Source: Chroococcidiopsis sp. CCMEE 29 (lineage in GTDB: Bacteria > Cyanobacteriota > Cyanobacteriia > Cyanobacteriales > Chroococcidiopsidaceae). From it: 64,000 nucleotides of DNA. The stretch is taken from positions 372,001 to 436,000 of the forward strand of contig NZ_CP083761.1 of assembly GCF_023558375.1 (NCBI RefSeq). Reading direction: 5' to 3'. Shown here piece by piece: positions 42,137 to 51,467 of the stretch. The notes under the pieces are model-generated. The model did no database searches, was not told where the DNA came from, and was given only the letters and a program-made list of their open reading frames with translations. Position 1 is the first letter of the stretch. Each line of letters opens with the position of its first letter. The position numbers and the translations under genes were made by a program.

Positions 42137-44709
42137 CTGAGTGAGTAGTTAATCCGAATTGTTCTGCCTCGTCCGGCATAATTAAGTTGCTCAAAAAAAC
42201 CACTTTGAATTTGAGATTGGACTGGGAAATATTGGTTATTTAACAAGTTCTCGATGCCAACTTGCAGCTGTCCTGGTCCAAGCTGGATGCTGCTGATGTA
42301 GTCTAGTATTAAGTAGCCTTCGATTGGCACATCTTCAGTCCCATCTTCAAATGCCCGATCACGATCGCCAACATATAAAAGTTGCAGTCGATTGCGCCAG
42401 CTGGGCGTCGTTTGATGCTCAACGTAAGCCGTCAGCTTTAGTGGTTGGATAGTCGCACTGTTAAGCGCCAGATATTCTTCATCTTCTTGCTTTTCCTCAC
42501 CCTCGATCCAACTTGCGGTACTGCCAAGTTGCCAGCCTCCTCCTGGTTGCCAGTCAAGGGTAGCTTCTAAACCGTAAATCCTTTGTGGGGCGCGGACTAG
42601 CGTAGCAAACACTGCTCCTGGTTGCAAGCGTTCGCCTAGTTCAGATTCGTTGTAAAAACCAGCGAGGGATGCTTGAACTGAAGACCATTCACCCCGTATG
42701 CCAATCTCATAGTTGTCTACTCTTTGTGGCTGAGTTACTTCCAGATCGCTTTCAACTGAAGTAAATGCTATGGGTGGGGAGCGGAAGAGGCGACCAAAAT
42801 CTGGTGCAGAAAAGCCTTGAGCAAAGTTAGCAAACAGGCTGACTGAATCCGTAACTTTGTAGACAGCACCCAGATTAAACACAACGTCATCAAAGTTCAA
42901 GTCTCCTCCAGCAATACTGCGAGGGGAGTCTTCAAATAATGTCAAAGTGTAGTCATCAACACTCAGATCGAAGCGTTCATAACGCGCTCCGCCGCTCAAT
43001 AGCAAGCGATCGCTGACGTTCCACTGCAACTGAGCAAATGCACCTAGATTTCTTAAGTCATAGGGAGGAATACCCGTACCTTCTCCAATTTTGCGGAAAA
43101 CTCTCCGCCCACTTTTGTCATAATCCTCTGTGTCGAAAATTTCCTCGTCTTGCACAATATGCTCGTCCGAGTAATCAACTCCCCACAGTAAACTAACTGC
43201 ATCAGAGATAGGAGTGTCAATTTGCAGTCGTCCTCCCCATAGTTCCTTGTCGAATAGACCACGACCAATTTCTGGGTTGAAAATCTCCAAATTGCGATAA
43301 TCAAAGCCATTAAATGCTAAAGAATTATGCCGATAATAGGCTTGAGCTTGTACTTGACTGCCCCAAAGGTTTTCGTGGGTATATTCCAGCGAAATGACAG
43401 TATTCCGCAGGTCTGGTTCTCGGCTGCCAATATATTCTGGTTCTGGTACTTTGAGGGCGCGAGCTTTTTGGATACCTGGGAGTTCGTCAACGATTGGATC
43501 TGAAATGAAAGTGCTGTTGTCGTTATTGTCGTAGTGATTTGCCGTGAGTTGGAGGCGCTGCTGTTCGCCCAAGTTCACCCCCACTTTGCCGAATAAGTCA
43601 AATATTTCACTATCAGCCACATTTGAATCCTGCGCCGGAATGCGATCGCCTGCGGCATCAAAAAAGCTACCAGTTTCTACCCTGGCAAGACTAAAGGTAA
43701 GGTCAAAGTTCCCCTGATTGATCCCAATCAAATGCTGAAGTGTGTTGCCAAAGCTGTCTGCTTCAAGATTCCCCAAAGCAGCATTTACGCCCACTTCAGT
43801 TGTAGAAGTCAGTCTTTCCTCAGTAGGCTGCCGTGTGATGATGTTGATGACACCACCGGTTCCCCCGTTACCATAGATTGCTGTAGGACCGCGAACAACT
43901 TCAATGCGTTCAATGACTGAGGGATCGATACTTCTCAAGTCTCTTGCTTGGACCGTCGAAAGATTTGACCGAATTGGAACACCGTCAATCAAAACAAGAG
44001 GTCTGCGGCCTCGCAAAGTCTGTCCAAATATATTGGCAGTTTGAGTGGAGGGTCCCAAGCCAGGAACCGTTTGGCCGAGAATATCTTGTAAGTCCCTCGA
44101 TAAAGCTGTTTGGGCTTCAATTTGTTCGCGAGTAATTACCGTAACTGAACGTGGCACATCTGTTGCTGCTTCTTCTGTGCGCGTAGCAGTGACTACTACC
44201 TCAATTTCCTCAGCTGTCTCGTCTGGATCGGTTACTTCAGGAGTCTCCGATTGCACACCAGTTGTAGGTGGTTCCGGCGCCAGGGTGGATTGGGAAGTTA
44301 TGGTGTCAGCGGCAGCATTTAGGCTGAAAACTAAATCTTTGCCAGTCTGAGTCACCTTGGCAGTTGGTAAACTTTCTTGACCAATAACAGTTACTTGAAT
44401 ACTGTTGGTGTTTTTCTGCGTCACCCTAACAGAGACAATCCCCTCAGTTGGATTATTGGCACGAAAGGATTGGCTATTTGGCAAGCGCAATTGAGTATTA
44501 ACGATGTCAGCCACAAAAGTTTTGCCGTAGCTAGACGTGAGGACTCTGAATGGTTCGCCACTGGGGGTTACCAAAATTACTTCAACACTACTGGGCTTAG
44601 AGTTCAATCACACATCAGTTACAGGCGTGACATCTGCCCAAGCTGGCTGAGCAACAATGGCTACTGCTGCTCCAGCTAACCATAAATCATTGATAAATCT
44701 TTTCCACAC
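42130..44709 (-). pseudogene. TonB-dependent siderophore receptor with in-frame TGA after the signal peptide
   Basis: Upstream of the long frame, and in the same frame, the DNA encodes a signal peptide starting at GTG 44709 (VWKRFINDLWLAGAAVAIVA, then QPAWADVTPVTDV). A TGA follows at 44608-44610. The protein then goes on as LNSKPSSVEVILVTPSGEP, where the paralogue at 26740 has VTAVQLNPTDNGLEIVLETP without interruption. The rest is intact: AMIN domain, EIEVVVTATRTEEA TonB-box region, plug (VPRSVTVITREQIEAQT, IERIEVVRGPTAIYGNGGTGG) and a barrel ending in Trp. A TTG right after the TGA could start a protein, but without export signal. A nonsense mutation is most likely; sequencing error or readthrough are alternatives. 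Confidence 0.8.
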
Positions 44710-44778
44710 TTGCCTTACACCTGAATTAGCCAAATTTGAGAGCAGGAGGTGAAATCTGCTGCTCTATTTAACAAACAC

Positions 44779-44803
44779 TAAGAAGTTTTCTCAAGAAGAA
44801 TAC
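44779..44803 (-). promoter_or_regulatory. CTTCTTGAGAA element upstream of receptor gene 3
   Basis: The minus strand reads GTATTCTTCTTGAGAAAACT, aligned with the elements at 29361 and 35256 and placed about 38 bp downstream of the direct repeats. On the minus strand a TATAAC, a possible -10, lies between the two elements at about 44812-44817. Confidence 0.55.
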
Positions 44804-44840
44804 AGGAAAAACAAGTTATATTGGTACCGAAGGCTGTGCC

Positions 44841-44879
44841 GTAACGGATTTTTTTCTAGCCCCAAAGGGATTTTTTCAG
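44841..44879 (-). promoter_or_regulatory. Direct-repeat operator upstream of receptor gene 3
   Basis: Plus strand AACGGATTTTTTTC and AAAGGGATTTTTTC with GGATTTTTT cores 22 bp apart. It lies 20 bp beyond the stop of the AraC-type gene at 44899. It is the third copy of the pair seen at 29423 and 35322 and the most diverged. Confidence 0.6.
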
Positions 44880-44898
44880 CACTGACTTTGACTGTGGC

Positions 44899-45879
44899 TC
44901 ACTTAGCTAGATAAACACTAGGGCTAACACCAAATTTGCGTTTGAAAGCAGCAGTAAAACGGCTGGGACTGGCGTAGCCAACTAGCTTTGCCACTTCTTT
45001 TACTTTCATTCGTCTTTGCGCTAGCAAAAGTCGCGCTTGCTCCATGCGGTAAGCGTATAAGTATCCAAATACTGTAGTCCCAAAAACTTGGTGAAAGCCG
45101 AGCTTGAGCTTGTAGTCATTAAGTCCAACTTGTCGTGCTAAACCCAGTAAAGACGGCGGATTGTCGAAATGACGGATTAAAACCTCTTTGGCAAGATGAA
45201 TTCTATCAATATCGTCGGGTTGCAGAACGCGAGATTTGCTTAATTGGCTGTAACTTGCAACTAATTGTTCTAGCCGCAAAGCAATAAGTTCCCAGCACTT
45301 GCCTTCGAGATAAATCTGTTTTGTCAGCCCTTGATAAGGACAATTTAATATCTGCTCTAGGGCAATTTGCATGACGGGTGTTGTCTTTCCCAGATCATCG
45401 TAAGGCTGTTCCGAATCTTCGATCAATTGCTTCACTTCTAGAGGCAGTTGCTCAAACTCACCTGCAATGAAACTGTTGAGTTGACAGGGATATGCTAAAT
45501 GAATATCGACTTGTATGATCCGCTTTCCTGCTAACTCTTCGCTGGTTATACTTGGATTTGCGCCGGATTGCAGAAAGTTTTGCCCAGTACTCCTGCTTCT
45601 ACCATCTCTATTGCTGCGATCACCTGAAATTTGAAAGCCAAATTCTAGTGGGTATACATAGGCTTCGTATTTCACGCTCAGATTCTCAGATAAATTGTAA
45701 TTGTGAATTAACAAATCTATTCCTTGGCGCAGTTGAATTCGCCGCCGATATCCTTTGCCTAGCTGCTGAGGACACTCCATAAGAATTTCAGAACTATCTG
45801 CATCAGATAAAAGCTGAGTGTTTTGATTACTCTCTTCCCACAGTTCCCAGTAATCCACATCTGAGAGAACTATTGCCAC
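44899..45879 (-). CDS. AraC-family regulator (PchR-like)
   Basis: 326 residues. C-terminal HTH with LARQVGLNDYKLKLGFHQVF, YLYAYRMEQARLLL and VGYASPSRFTAAFKRKFGVSPSVYL. The N-terminal domain carries QLGKGYRRRIQLRQGIDLLI and PYQGLTKQIYLEGKCWELIALRLEQ, as in the two paralogues. It heads the third siderophore module (receptor, FecB, MFS) and probably acts at the repeat pair just downstream. Its own promoter should lie in the AT-rich stretch at 45880-45965. Confidence 0.88.
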   Translation of the reverse strand: MAIVLSDVDYWELWEESNQNTQLLSDADSSEILMECPQQLGKGYRRRIQLRQGIDLLIHNYNLSENLSVKYEAYVYPLEFGFQISGDRSNRDGRSRSTGQNFLQSGANPSITSEELAGKRIIQVDIHLAYPCQLNSFIAGEFEQLPLEVKQLIEDSEQPYDDLGKTTPVMQIALEQILNCPYQGLTKQIYLEGKCWELIALRLEQLVASYSQLSKSRVLQPDDIDRIHLAKEVLIRHFDNPPSLLGLARQVGLNDYKLKLGFHQVFGTTVFGYLYAYRMEQARLLLAQRRMKVKEVAKLVGYASPSRFTAAFKRKFGVSPSVYLAK

Positions 45880-46295
45880 AGTTTTCTCCTTCCAGTTAAG
45901 AATATTTCGCTTTTAATAATTTATTTTGCCAATTAAATAAAAATTTTTCTCATTATTTTAGGCAATGTACGTGAACAAGAAATGACGCTCCGACGCGGGG
46001 ACACTCTGACGCGGAGCGTAAAGCGTTCCCAAGCCGCTTCCGGATGCAGAGCATCCAGGGGTCACAATCCCCCACTGAAAGAAAAGCTTTCAGTGGCTCC
46101 ATTACAGGTGGAGATCAGTTTCTCCATCTTGAATTTCTCCGCGTCTTTGCGTCTCCCCGTCCCCGCGTCCTCTTCAAAATCTTGATTACAAGTGTTTTGC
46201 GGCAATCATGATGCTGCTTGCACCCGCCTACAGTAAAGACAACGTAAAATATGAGACAAAAAAATAGAGGTAATCAGAAGATTGCTTCTTCAGTA
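45880..46295. repeat. Intergenic region with GC-rich repeats and hairpins
   Basis: The first 85 bp are AT-rich (regulator promoter). From about 45983 there are repeated GACGCGG/GACGCTC units; GGATGC-AGA-GCATCC at 46042-46056; a perfect 10-bp stem CCACTGAAAG/CTTTCAGTGG at 46072-46096; and then reversed GCGTCTCCCCGTCCCCGCGTCC near 46145-46170 (parts). This is a mosaic of cyanobacterial dispersed repeats. No gene is seen. Confidence 0.7.
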
Positions 46296-47492
46296 TCAAA
46301 GAGTAACTCTTCGCTCGGAAACATTAGGCAATGCATCTGCTTGTTTCTGGGTTGTCAGCACTGTTTTCGCTGGCACTTGCACCCCGTCGCGTAGTGTCAC
46401 ATCAACAACTATTGCCCCATCACCAATGGTCACATTGTTGCCAACCTTAGATCGGAAAAGGATTGCATCGTCCCCTATAGTCAGATTGTTACCAACTTGC
46501 AACGGTCCGTGAAAGACAATGTTGTCACTTGCCTTCAGGTTGTTACCAATGCGGATATTAGTACCTTTGAGCGCATGGAAAGTAACCCGATCCTCGATCG
46601 CAGCATTATCACCAATGACAATCGGTGAACCTTCATCAGCACGAATCGAAGTTCGCTGTCCCACCACACTGTTGCTGCCTAGTCGTACATCCCCAACGAT
46701 CCGAGCAAATTCATCAATCTGCACGTTCTTACCAAGGGTGGGGCTAACTGGTTTTGGATTCCAAGAGGTTTGCGGTCCCGGACCAGTACCTGTTACCGCA
46801 TCAAATCCCCCCTCCTCATAAAGTTTGCTGTAGTTCTCGGCGAATTCCTCATTGACCTCTAACACCTCATTTTGGAATTTAGCATTGGCTTCGGTCTTCA
46901 ACGGTAGGGCGTCAGCTTGAGCTTGGGTGGCGATCACTGCTCCAATTGGCACTAGACGATTTTTGCCGATTCGCACATTAGAGAGAGTAGCACCATGTAG
47001 TACAAAGGCACCATCTTCTAGCACAACATTGTTGAGACGGGAACGGAAACCCACAAAAGTGAAGTTACCGATCTTTGAATTTTCGATACTTGCTTGGTGG
47101 GCGATGCTGACTCGCTCTCCAGTACTACTTGCTTTTAGTGCACACTGAGATGGTGGAGCTGGGATTGAACGCTTTGCTAAGAATAAAATATTGTCCTGGA
47201 AATTAGTTTGGTTGCCAAGGCAAATCCGGGTATCAGGTTCTGCCCTTAAGACAGTATTGCCAGCAACAAAAACCTTTTTGCCCACTAAGACATCGCCAAA
47301 AACTTCATCTAGTGGACTGATGAAGCTGGAGTTCACTACAACCCTTACTGGAGTAGACAAACTAACTAGGCCACCTTCCTGAGCATTGACTACTACTGCT
47401 ATTAACGTCAGAGCGCTTAAGAGAATACCCAGCATCAGGGCGAGCTTGGATTTCTGTCTAGATATGGGATGCGTAATCAATTTCTTGTACAT
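46296..47492 (-). CDS. Secreted two-domain gamma-carbonic-anhydrase-like protein (left-handed beta-helix)
   Basis: 398 residues with an N-terminal membrane/signal segment (LALMLGILLSALTLIAVVVNAQ). Two left-handed beta-helix domains follow (about 55-215 and 250-398); each ends with the gamma-CA tail (VIATQAQADALP; VLTTQKQADALP). Compared with Methanosarcina Cam, domain 1 keeps the ligand equivalent to His117 (VSIAHQAS) but has Leu and Asn at the His81 and His122 positions. Domain 2 keeps His81 (VTFHALKG) and His122 (IVFHGPLQ) but not His117 (KASDN). In Cam, His117 comes from a neighbouring subunit, so the two domains could complete one zinc site together. Function is inferred; it could be non-catalytic. 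Confidence 0.82.
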   Translation of the reverse strand: MYKKLITHPISRQKSKLALMLGILLSALTLIAVVVNAQEGGLVSLSTPVRVVVNSSFISPLDEVFGDVLVGKKVFVAGNTVLRAEPDTRICLGNQTNFQDNILFLAKRSIPAPPSQCALKASSTGERVSIAHQASIENSKIGNFTFVGFRSRLNNVVLEDGAFVLHGATLSNVRIGKNRLVPIGAVIATQAQADALPLKTEANAKFQNEVLEVNEEFAENYSKLYEEGGFDAVTGTGPGPQTSWNPKPVSPTLGKNVQIDEFARIVGDVRLGSNSVVGQRTSIRADEGSPIVIGDNAAIEDRVTFHALKGTNIRIGNNLKASDNIVFHGPLQVGNNLTIGDDAILFRSKVGNNVTIGDGAIVVDVTLRDGVQVPAKTVLTTQKQADALPNVSERRVTL

Positions 47493-47775
47493 CTTCAGAA
47501 TAAATGTTCTCTAAAGTAGTGTACTTAGATACAGCGCTCAGATACACACCTTTTTCTTGTTGGTAGCTGTTGGATTAGACGCTTTTACGTTTTTGCACGC
47601 GGAGTAAAATAGAGGATGGAAACAAAAATAAAAATCGAGCTTAAGAGGGATCAGGGGTCAGCCAGTACAAGTTGGTAAGAGGGACTTAGTTATTTTTCCA
47701 GCAGGGATGTCCTGCACCTGGCAAATCCGCAGCGATATCAGAAAGCATTTGCAAGCAAATAGGACTTGATGATAA

Positions 47776-48522
47776 ATGTTGCTACATTTAATTACCTGGC
47801 TTGAAGTAGAAGCTTATTTACAAAAATCACAGGGGATGATTCTCCCAATTGGTTCAACAGAGCAACATGGACCCACTGGGTTGATTGGCACTGATGCAAT
47901 TTGTGCTGAAGCGATCGCGCGTGGTGTAGGAGAAGCGACCCAGGCAATAGTGGGACCCACTATCAACGTTGGCATGGCGCTGCATCATACAGCTTTTCCC
48001 GGCACAATTAGCCTCCGACCTAGCACAATGATTCAGCTAATTCGAGACTACGTAACCTGTTTAGCCAAAGCTGGATTTACCAAGTTCTTCTTTATTAACG
48101 GTCATGGCGGTAATGTTGCCACCCTCAAAGCTGCTTTTGCTGAGACTTATGCCCATATTTCAGATCTCAATCTTGCCAATGCCCAACTGGTAAAGTGTCA
48201 AGTTGGTAACTGGTTTATGTGCAGTTCTGTTTACCAGTTGGCGAAAGAGTTATACGGCGATCGAGAAGGCTCCCATGCCACCCCCAGTGAGGTAGCTGTA
48301 ACTCAGTACATCTATCCAGAGGCAATCAAGCAAACTCCCTTATCACCAGAAGTTGCATCAGGACACAAAATCTATGGGGCAGCTGACTTCCGGCTGCGCT
48401 ATCAGGATGGGCGGATGGGGTCTAATCCTGCTTTGGCAACACCTGAGCATGGCAAGCAGTTTTATGAATTAGCGGTGAAGGAACTTAGCAAAACCTATCT
48501 AGAGTTTTTAAACGTGGAATAA
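47776..48522 (+). CDS. Creatininase-family amidohydrolase
   Basis: 248 residues with the family's metal-binding motifs: LPIGSTEQHGPTGLIGTDA (Glu and His ligands), the FFINGHGGNVATLKAAF signature, and an EGSHATPSEVAVTQY segment with the final Glu. Members hydrolyse cyclic or linear amides (creatinine, formamides in flavin/F420 synthesis, mycofactocin precursor cleavage). No neighbouring pathway gene points to a substrate. A single gene with its own upstream region (47493-47775). Confidence 0.85.
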   Translation: MLLHLITWLEVEAYLQKSQGMILPIGSTEQHGPTGLIGTDAICAEAIARGVGEATQAIVGPTINVGMALHHTAFPGTISLRPSTMIQLIRDYVTCLAKAGFTKFFFINGHGGNVATLKAAFAETYAHISDLNLANAQLVKCQVGNWFMCSSVYQLAKELYGDREGSHATPSEVAVTQYIYPEAIKQTPLSPEVASGHKIYGAADFRLRYQDGRMGSNPALATPEHGKQFYELAVKELSKTYLEFLNVE

Positions 48523-48690
48523 TCACTCAAGTTGATTAACCTAGCTAAATCAGACTACCTCATACACAACTCTGCTGCAGGAGTGACAAAAGAGCGGCAA
48601 GGAGCAAGGAGTGAGCAGTAAAGTGTTCTGGTCCTTTCATCAGGAGATGAATGTACTAAAAAACTTACTTGATTGCAAAAATCAGTATCA

Positions 48691-50199
48691 CTAATAAGCT
48701 AACGAAAAACAAAAAAAAACTACTCTATTGATGATTGTAAAAAAGCTCGGGCTGCTTGTATGAAAACCAGTATGTTCATAAGCGGTTGCCTGCGGCTCCT
48801 GAGCAGCAAGCGTTGGTTCAGGAGTCGGTAACGCACCTACAGTGGCTGGAACGAGCTTTACTATAAGTAAATGATCCGGAACTTTTAGCGGAATGGAACG
48901 GGGGCTAGTGTATCGGTTGAGCTTTGAGGTGCTGTTTAAAGGCAGATAAGTCTCAGCAGTGCTGATCTTCGTTCCGAGTTTTAAGGTCAAAGAGCGTGCT
49001 GTCGGGCTTAGATCCTTTTTTGAGTCAACATCAAAACTTGGCACTTCCTGCCAAATGACAAGATAGAAGCTCCCATCCCGTTTCTGAAGCAAGAGCCGAT
49101 GTATATCACGCAAATCTCCTGAAAGACTATAAGTAAGAGAACCAGGTTTGAAACTGCTTCCTGGATCCTTTAGTAAATCAATGGTATTTCGCAGAGATCT
49201 GTAGGCTGGTTTTTCTGTCAGGTCATTCCGCAACAGCCCAAAGCGATCTTCTAGATGGTTTGGATCTGTCCCTTCATCTACCAACTCATACAGGAAAGCG
49301 CGACCGACACCATGACGGAAGTACTCGGCGAACATGCGCGACATGTATTTGCCTACTGCAGTTTCCGAAGTACCCACATGCCCTGAGTCTGAATTTACTG
49401 CATTGTGGTAGCCGCACTCAGTAAACTGAGGCGGTTTAGAAGCGCTCTGTCGCCTAGTATTATACTGGAAAACCCAGGGAAGGCTGCCATAGCCGTTGTC
49501 TCCCCAACCTTTAGTCCCTGGATTGCGTCCACCGGCATAAGGATGAGCATTCGTGTAGTTAATAATGGACGTAAGATCGCCAACTTTTTTGTATGCTTCC
49601 TCTGATGTCAGTGAGGGTCCAAGGATTGGTCGATTTTTTAGCAAGGTGTCAGACTTCACCTTAGAGTAAAGCAACTTTTGATAGCGTCTTATCCTAGACA
49701 CCCAGTCAGAATCACTACCGTGACTAATATCGTACTCGTTGGGTCCTTCTATTGCCTCAGTTGCGGCAAGTGCATATTTCTTGATATCGGTAAGCTCATC
49801 ATCGATAGCATTCAGCTCCAGAGGCTTGTCATAAGATCCATCAACTCGTCTGCCTGCTATTGCAGTCAGCCGAATTCCGTAGAGCTTGTACAACTCTCTT
49901 ATTCGAGGTCCGTTGATGCTGTTAACACCGTCTCTAATGTGACGTACAGCGAGCTTCCCAAGCTTGCTCTTGAGCCCTTGGTAATCGCTAGAGTACACAT
50001 TATGATAGCCAAAATGAGTATTGACTCCAATAGAATCTACTAGACGGTCAGCCTGTTTTGCCTGCTCAGCTGTTTGAGCCCAGGTAGGCGGTATGCCTAC
50101 TATGGCAAGCTTAGAAACTACAAACAGCATCACAATACTCAGGAGCACTGCCTGTAATTTTCTTCTCAAAGTTGTTGAAATTTTATATTCTTGAAACAC
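48691..50199 (-). CDS. Secreted GH-A clan glycoside hydrolase-like protein
   Basis: 502 residues. An N-terminal signal/anchor (LQAVLLSIVMLFVVSKLAIV) is followed by a TIM-barrel-like domain. Candidate catalytic glutamates are in AIEGPNEYDISHG (acid/base) and PPQFTECGYHNA (nucleophile). A beta-sandwich-like C-terminal part has LLLQKRDGSFYLVIWQEV. The tail after residue 450 (TPEPTLAAQEPQATAYEH, then a hydrophobic end) is absent from the paralogue at 50661-53064. Likely acts on extracellular polysaccharide; substrate unknown. Confidence 0.75.
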   Translation of the reverse strand: MFQEYKISTTLRRKLQAVLLSIVMLFVVSKLAIVGIPPTWAQTAEQAKQADRLVDSIGVNTHFGYHNVYSSDYQGLKSKLGKLAVRHIRDGVNSINGPRIRELYKLYGIRLTAIAGRRVDGSYDKPLELNAIDDELTDIKKYALAATEAIEGPNEYDISHGSDSDWVSRIRRYQKLLYSKVKSDTLLKNRPILGPSLTSEEAYKKVGDLTSIINYTNAHPYAGGRNPGTKGWGDNGYGSLPWVFQYNTRRQSASKPPQFTECGYHNAVNSDSGHVGTSETAVGKYMSRMFAEYFRHGVGRAFLYELVDEGTDPNHLEDRFGLLRNDLTEKPAYRSLRNTIDLLKDPGSSFKPGSLTYSLSGDLRDIHRLLLQKRDGSFYLVIWQEVPSFDVDSKKDLSPTARSLTLKLGTKISTAETYLPLNSTSKLNRYTSPRSIPLKVPDHLLIVKLVPATVGALPTPEPTLAAQEPQATAYEHTGFHTSSPSFFTIINRVVFFCFSLAY

Positions 50200-50660
50200 T
50201 TCTAGTGCCCCATCTAGGCTTGTCTGTCTTGGTAAGTTTTGATAAACCTAGAATAACCTTTACAAAACATTATGGCTTGGTTTACTTGAAAATAAAATAT
50301 ACTTTTTATGACTTGAATATTATGTTAGTTTGTATTATAATATTTAACCTCCTCAATCAAGTTCAGTTTACAATAAATGAGCATTTCGCTCATGGTGCAC
50401 TATCACAACCTGACATCACCTCAATAGTTCTTTGAACCTGCAAGCTCTACATATCTTTGGTGGGCGATAAGCAGTTTGCCTGAAGTATAAAAAGAAATCC
50501 ATAAGTCGTAGTGAAATTATAGAAGAAACTAAAGCAACGTGAAAACTGGTAAAAACTAGAATAATGATCCAACAAACGTTCCGCTCGACCAATTCTCAAT
50601 TCAGTTTACTCAGTAAGTGAACACACCTGGTATTGTTACCAGGTGTGAAACGGAGAACTA
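50200..50660. other. Intergenic region, AT-rich, no gene recognised
   Basis: 461 bp between the two glycosidase paralogues. It should hold the promoter of the 48691-50199 gene and ends with the terminator hairpin of the upstream gene (50622-50647). No coding features were seen. Confidence 0.5.
50622..50647 (-). terminator. Stem-loop after the interrupted glycosidase gene
   Basis: CACACCTGGTA, a 4-base loop and TACCAGGTGTG form a perfect 11-bp stem, 14 bp after the gene's stop. The following T-run on the minus strand is weak (GTTCACTT), so termination efficiency is uncertain. Confidence 0.65.
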
Positions 50661-51467
50661 TCACTTTTGGGGAGTAAGCTCAATGATCCTCACTCGGTCC
50701 TTGGCGTTGATGCTGATGGTGTTGTTAGTGATGCTAAAGGGAGAGGAAGACATACGACCATCGGTTTCTAGAGAGAAGACATTAGCAGCGGCAATCGGGG
50801 TCTTGAACGAGATCGTAGTGGGCATGTTGGGCGGCGTCAGCTCGCGAAGCGGGGAAGTGCTAGTGTCATTATTAGCAATCTCATGCCACAACGCCAGGTA
50901 AAACTTGCCATTTTGCTTTTGCAGCAAGAGGCTATGGACATACTGAGTGCGATTGTAGCCCTGTGGCGGATTGACAGTAATGGTGTAGTCCAAAGAGCCT
51001 GGGGTGAAGCTAGCAGCGGGATCTTTGAGCAAACCGATCATGTTCTTCAGTGCAGTATAAGCTGGCTTTGGGCTGAAGTCATTACGTAGTAAGCCGAAGT
51101 TTGCTTCACTCCAATTGGGGTCCTTCCCTTCATCAAGCAGCTCGTAAGAACAAGTGCGAACAATGCCTTTGCGGAAGTACTCCAAAAATAGCCGCGGCAT
51201 GTACTTGCCATGCACATTCTCAGAAACAGCTTTGGTATCCTTGCCAGTATAGTAGCCTGTTTCGGTGGCAGTCATTGGCTTAGAACCGAACGGTGACGAG
51301 AAGGCCTGAAACAGGTAGGGGTATTCGTCTACATTGTTGCCGGGGAAATTGCTATGTGCATAGTACATGCCATTACCAATCGTGGCATAGTTGAAGTAAC
51401 CACCATTCGGGTTGCCACCAAAGGGGTAGGGATGGGAGTTGCCCCAATCGACATAAGCACTTAAATT

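Noticed and set aside
46021-46100. Palindromic, GC-rich segment considered as a CRISPR or riboswitch
   Set aside because: There is no regular repeat-spacer spacing and no adjacent target gene pattern; it fits dispersed cyanobacterial repeats.
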